Assembly (NCBI GenBank): GCA_964442675.1
Contig: CAYUAE010000078.1
Location: 1 to 9,756, forward strand
Reading direction: 5' to 3'
Source of the DNA: Methylomarinum sp964442675
GTDB lineage: Bacteria > Pseudomonadota > Gammaproteobacteria > Methylococcales > Methylomonadaceae
Length of the DNA stretch: 9,756 bases
The position numbers were made by a program, and so were the translations under genes. Below, piece by piece: positions 6,213 through 9,756 of this stretch. The notes under the pieces were generated by a model. That model searched no databases and had not been told where the DNA came from. It saw only the letters and a program-made list of their open reading frames with translations. The stretch's first letter is position 1, and each line of letters begins with the position of its first letter.

Positions 6213-9200
6213 AAACAATCAATTTACGGATTTGGTTGCCTTTGCTCATTTTTGCGTTTACCAGCAGCATGATTATCGGCCTGTTTTTCTATCATAGTCA
6301 TGAGCATAGGCTGAATTTACTCAAACAAAGCCAGAGCTTTATTCAGTTCAACATGGCGAGACTGCAACGTTTACTTGAAACCGCTACCGAAACCAATGAT
6401 ATGGTTGCTTACGAATTCAGCACACTGGCGACCATTCCAGAAGTATCTACATTCGTTCTCGCAGATGAGCATGGCGTCATCATTGAGTCGATCCATTATG
6501 ACTGGGTTGGTAAAAATATTGCCGAGGTTTACCCTTATTTTTCTGCCGAAACATTCAAACAGGTCTTGCAGAAAAAACAAGCCCAACTCATCACGCTTCA
6601 GCACCCGGTTTTGATTCAAGCCTATTATCCAGTCCAGGCCCCCAGCAAAAACGGTGAACTCAGATCCCTGAAGTATGGTGTATTGGTTCTGAGCTATGAT
6701 TTGTCTCAGCCACTGGCTCAACTCTATTATGACTCATGGAATGAAAGCCTGGTCTTTATCTCCGTTTCTCTCCTGTTATCGCTACTGCTCATTGCCATAA
6801 TGAATCGCCTGGTAACAAAACCGGTTGATTACCTCAGTCGCCAGATGATTCAGTTTGCTAAAACAGAGCATCCCGTACAAATCCATTTAACAGGCAAAGG
6901 GGAATTAGCGACTTTAGGTCAAGCCTTCAACCAATTAGTCACCCGTCTGACAATCAGCAAAAACCTCCTTTTACAGCAGAAAAACCTCTACCAAACGCTC
7001 AGTCAGGCGAATCAGATGATGACCCGCGTCAACGATGCACGCACTTTATTACAAGAGGCTTGCCAAATTATTGTTGCACACGATGGCTTCATTTTTGCCC
7101 AAGCCACACTGAGTCAGACTGACAACTCTATTGTCGTTTCCGCAGGCTCCTCGCAGTTAGATCCCAGCCTTGTCATACAAGCACCTGCCCCCAATAATCA
7201 TTTAGACACGACTCCCCTCATCATCAATGATGTGCACAACACGACACACGCATTGCCACAACGACCTGTAGCACCTGTACAATCCTGCGCGTTCTTCCCG
7301 CTGACTCAATTCAATAAAACAATGGGCCAGCTTGCCCTTTATTCTGATCAGCCCCAGTTTTTCGGTCCCGAAATTGTGCAACTGCTGCAAGATTTAAGCC
7401 TTGACCTGTCTTATGCGCTGGAAAAAATTCAGCTGGAAGAATTACGTCAAAAAATAGAACGCGACTTACGGGAACGCGAAAAACGCCTGGATGTAACACT
7501 TAATTCAATCGGTGATGCCGTCATTGTCACCGATAGCAAAGGCCAAATCACACGCATGAATCCAGTTGCAGAGTCTCTGACCGGCTGGCACTTCTCTGAA
7601 GCTAAAGGCCAACCCTTAACCCGTGTTTTCCATATTATCAATGCAATAACGCGCAAGCCCGCGCAAAACCCAGTGGAAAAAGTCATGGAACACGGCCAGA
7701 TTGTTGGTTTAGCCAACCATACCGCGCTGATTGCAAAAGACGGAACTGAATACCAGATTGCCGATAGCGCCGCCCCCATTAAAGATGACAATGGTTCTAT
7801 TCTCGGCATTATTCTGGTCTTTCACGATGTTACCGAAGAATATCAATTACACCAACAAATACAAAACAATGCCGACCGCTTTCAGCATGTCCATGCCATA
7901 ACCGGCGCTTATGTCTGGGAAACTGATGCCGACGGCCGCATTACATACATATCTGAACAATGCCATACGATTAAAGGCTATCGGGCCGAGCAACTCATCG
8001 GCCGCAAGTTATTTGAATATATGCCGGAAGACAAAAAGACCCAGCTAAAAGATATTTTGCTTAATATGGCAAAGCATAAGCAAACAAAATTTTCACTAAG
8101 GCTAAAAAACACCCTCCCCGATGGCCGCGTTGTTTGGGAACAAATCCGCGGTGGCGGATTGTTTGATGAAAACCAGACACTGATTGGCCTGCGCGGGGCG
8201 GGCATTAGCATCACTGAACAAGTCGAAGCGGAAGAACGAATTAAAAAACTGGCTTTTTTTGACCCATTAACTCATTTACCCAATCGCCGCATGTTTCTTG
8301 ATCGGCTAAAAAATGCCGTCACTGCCGCGATGCGCCACCACAAATTCGGCGCCATTCTATTCATAGACCTTGACCATTTCAAAAATCTGAATGACTCACT
8401 TGGACATGACATCGGCGACGAACTGCTAAAACAGATCGCACAACGCCTTCGCACTCAACTCCGCGGTGAAGATACTGCTGCACGACTAGGCGGCGATGAG
8501 TTCATTATTTTATTCACCGAACTGGGTGACACTGAAGATAGCGCCATCGCCCATGCGCATATCGTGACTGAAAAAATCCAACAGGCCCTGGCAAAAGAAT
8601 TTTATCTTAAAGATCATAGCTATCATTTGACTTTGAGCATCGGTATCACGCTATTTCCCCAACCTGACACAGAAATCCATGACCTGATCAAGCAAGCCGA
8701 TACCGCTTTATATCGCGCAAAGGCAGCCGGCAGAAATCAATATCAATTTTTTTCCAAAGAAATGCAAGAAGCTGCAGACCAACGCCTGACAATCGAAAAA
8801 GAGCTTCATTCCGCTTTATTACAGAATCAACTACGCCTTTACTTTCAACCTCAAGTCAACCAGAAACAACAGGTTATTGGGGCCGAGGCTCTGCTGCGTT
8901 GGCATCACCCGGAAAAAGGCGTCCTCTCTCCGGCTGCATTCATTGACATTGCCGAAGAATCCAGTCTGATTTTAAAAATAGGCGACTGGGTTTTGAAAAC
9001 AGCATTCCAATATCGGCAACAATGGCAACAAAGTGGTCTGTTAAATGAACAACAAAAGCTTTCCATCAACATCAGCCCCAAGCAGCTAAGACAAGACAGT
9101 TTTATTCCAACGGTCATAGAATTGCTTGAAAAATATCAACTCGATGGAAATTTATTTATTTTCGAAATTACAGAAAACGTATTTTTGTACGACCTTGATG

Positions 9201-9559
9201 CCATTATTCATAAAATCAATCATCTCAGGGATTATGGTATCTGGTTCTCAATTGATGATTTTGGTACCGGCTACTCATCCTTAGCCTACTTGAAATTATT
9301 ACCCATTCGGGAGTTAAAAATTGATCGCAATTTTGTCAAAGACATAGGCCATGATACAAACGACCAAGCCATCATAGAAACTATTATCGCCATGGCCAAA
9401 CACATGCAATTACAAGTCATCGCAGAAGGCGTAGAAACCGATCTTCAGCTGACCTTTTTACATCAACATGGCTGTTTCCATTATCAAGGATATTACTTCA
9501 GCAAACCTTTACCCCAGAATGACTTTGAAGACTTTGTTCGCCAAAGCCGCAACGTTTAG
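6209..9559 (+). CDS. Membrane sensor diguanylate cyclase/c-di-GMP phosphodiesterase (GAF-PAS-PAS-GGDEF-EAL)
   Basis: This 1116-residue inner-membrane receptor has TM1 (about 8-28), a periplasmic sensor of about 150 residues, probably a single Cache-like fold around FVLADEHGVIIES (82-94), and TM2 (about 179-198). HAMP follows (199-250), then GAF-like (about 270-400), a short coiled linker, PAS (about 428-540), PAS (about 555-672), GGDEF (about 677-848) and EAL (about 862-1110). The cyclase has RLGGDEF (759-765), metal-binding FIDLDHFKNLNDSLGH (718-733), and an inhibitory RxxD site (R752, D755) exactly five residues before GGDEF. The phosphodiesterase has EALLRW (E893), NIS (N954), FEITEN (E986), DDFGTGYSS (D1016, D1017), K1037, E1073 of AEGVE and Q1093. 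All usual catalytic residues appear present, so both activities are possible and signals may choose between them. It is translationally coupled to the upstream binding lipoprotein. No truncation is seen. Confidence 0.95.
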   Translation: MKTINLRIWLPLLIFAFTSSMIIGLFFYHSHEHRLNLLKQSQSFIQFNMARLQRLLETATETNDMVAYEFSTLATIPEVSTFVLADEHGVIIESIHYDWVGKNIAEVYPYFSAETFKQVLQKKQAQLITLQHPVLIQAYYPVQAPSKNGELRSLKYGVLVLSYDLSQPLAQLYYDSWNESLVFISVSLLLSLLLIAIMNRLVTKPVDYLSRQMIQFAKTEHPVQIHLTGKGELATLGQAFNQLVTRLTISKNLLLQQKNLYQTLSQANQMMTRVNDARTLLQEACQIIVAHDGFIFAQATLSQTDNSIVVSAGSSQLDPSLVIQAPAPNNHLDTTPLIINDVHNTTHALPQRPVAPVQSCAFFPLTQFNKTMGQLALYSDQPQFFGPEIVQLLQDLSLDLSYALEKIQLEELRQKIERDLREREKRLDVTLNSIGDAVIVTDSKGQITRMNPVAESLTGWHFSEAKGQPLTRVFHIINAITRKPAQNPVEKVMEHGQIVGLANHTALIAKDGTEYQIADSAAPIKDDNGSILGIILVFHDVTEEYQLHQQIQNNADRFQHVHAITGAYVWETDADGRITYISEQCHTIKGYRAEQLIGRKLFEYMPEDKKTQLKDILLNMAKHKQTKFSLRLKNTLPDGRVVWEQIRGGGLFDENQTLIGLRGAGISITEQVEAEERIKKLAFFDPLTHLPNRRMFLDRLKNAVTAAMRHHKFGAILFIDLDHFKNLNDSLGHDIGDELLKQIAQRLRTQLRGEDTAARLGGDEFIILFTELGDTEDSAIAHAHIVTEKIQQALAKEFYLKDHSYHLTLSIGITLFPQPDTEIHDLIKQADTALYRAKAAGRNQYQFFSKEMQEAADQRLTIEKELHSALLQNQLRLYFQPQVNQKQQVIGAEALLRWHHPEKGVLSPAAFIDIAEESSLILKIGDWVLKTAFQYRQQWQQSGLLNEQQKLSINISPKQLRQDSFIPTVIELLEKYQLDGNLFIFEITENVFLYDLDAIIHKINHLRDYGIWFSIDDFGTGYSSLAYLKLLPIRELKIDRNFVKDIGHDTNDQAIIETIIAMAKHMQLQVIAEGVETDLQLTFLHQHGCFHYQGYYFSKPLPQNDFEDFVRQSRNV

Positions 9560-9756
9560 CGTTCATGAAATGCATTATTGAAGCCTCGGGTTACCGGCTT
9601 CATTAAATATGCCATAATCGTTTTTGCACCGGTAATCATATTGACTTGAACAGTCATACCGGGAATAATTTTCATCTGTTCAGGATTATCACCAACATAA
9701 TTTTTCTCTAATTCGACTCGACAGAGGTAATAGGGTTTGTTTTGCCTATCTAAATA
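9556..9756 (-). CDS. HlyD-family type I secretion periplasmic adaptor, C-terminal fragment
   Basis: The reverse strand is open from the right window edge to a TAA at 9558-9556, giving the last 66 residues of a protein. They include YYLCRVELEKNYV, then IIPGMTVQVNMITGAKTIMA and YLMKPVTRGFNNAFHER at the end. The pattern PGM-x-V-x-V-x-ITG followed by a YL-x-KP helix is the conserved C-terminus of type I secretion membrane-fusion proteins (HlyD, PrtE, LapC type). These span the periplasm between an ABC exporter and a TolC-like outer-membrane channel. Most of the gene lies beyond the right edge. It is convergent with the GGDEF/EAL gene, and the two stop codons overlap by three bases, so no intergenic terminator exists for either gene. 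Confidence 0.88.
   Translation of the reverse strand, partial: YLDRQNKPYYLCRVELEKNYVGDNPEQMKIIPGMTVQVNMITGAKTIMAYLMKPVTRGFNNAFHER
9579..9602. repeat. Imperfect inverted repeat inside the adaptor 3' coding end
   Basis: TGAAGC (9579-9584) pairs with GCTTCA (9597-9602), and CGG (9587-9589) with CCG (9594-9596) across a 2-nt bulge, leaving a 4-nt loop. It begins 20 nt after the GGDEF/EAL stop. No immediate T-run follows on the plus strand, so a terminator role is only a possibility. It may be chance, since the bases also encode the conserved adaptor tail. Confidence 0.3.

Noticed and set aside
6209..9559. LapD-type degenerate c-di-GMP effector beside a type I secretion gene
   Set aside because: LapD proteins have degenerate GGDEF and EAL sites and a short HAMP linker. 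This protein has GAF and two PAS domains and intact catalytic motifs.

Overview
The window looks like chromosomal DNA of a gammaproteobacterium with roughly balanced base composition. The evidence is an AmpG-type muropeptide permease, an NhaD antiporter, a Pseudomonas/betaproteobacterial-style CysI followed by a DUF934 protein, and a large GGDEF/EAL receptor. A methanotroph or methylotroph relative is a guess from overall gene style, not something the sequence proves. I see no transposases, integrases, CRISPR arrays, rRNA or tRNA genes.

Left part, minus strand (1-2723): a partial ampG running off the left edge lies downstream of a complete nhaD. A good intrinsic terminator separates them. A divergent intergenic region follows (2724-2921). 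It holds a promoter candidate for each direction, with -35 boxes overlapping at 2860-2866, and a possible folded leader RNA in front of nhaD.

Middle, plus strand (2922-5019): cysI (sirohaem/[4Fe-4S] sulfite reductase haemoprotein) overlaps the DUF934 gene by 14 nt. This is an assimilatory sulfate-reduction unit without cysH, cysJ or cysG in view. The 212-bp gap 5020-5231 is dense with signals: a 14-bp perfect hairpin, a perfect TGTGA-N6-TCACA CRP-type palindrome and a near-consensus sigma-70 promoter.

Right part, plus strand (5232-9559): a two-gene operon with an ATGA stop/start overlap. It encodes a lipoprotein of the NMT1/SsuA-like solute-binding family and an 1116-residue membrane receptor laid out as TM, periplasmic sensor, TM, HAMP, GAF, PAS, PAS, GGDEF, EAL. 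No ABC permease or ATPase is present. The simplest reading is that the binding protein feeds ligand information to the receptor, which then makes or degrades c-di-GMP, a design comparable to NspS-MbaA of Vibrio cholerae but with a different binding-protein family. The receptor's stop codon overlaps that of a convergent gene (9556-9756, minus) encoding the C-terminus of a type I secretion HlyD-family adaptor. This places a secretion system beside the c-di-GMP module.
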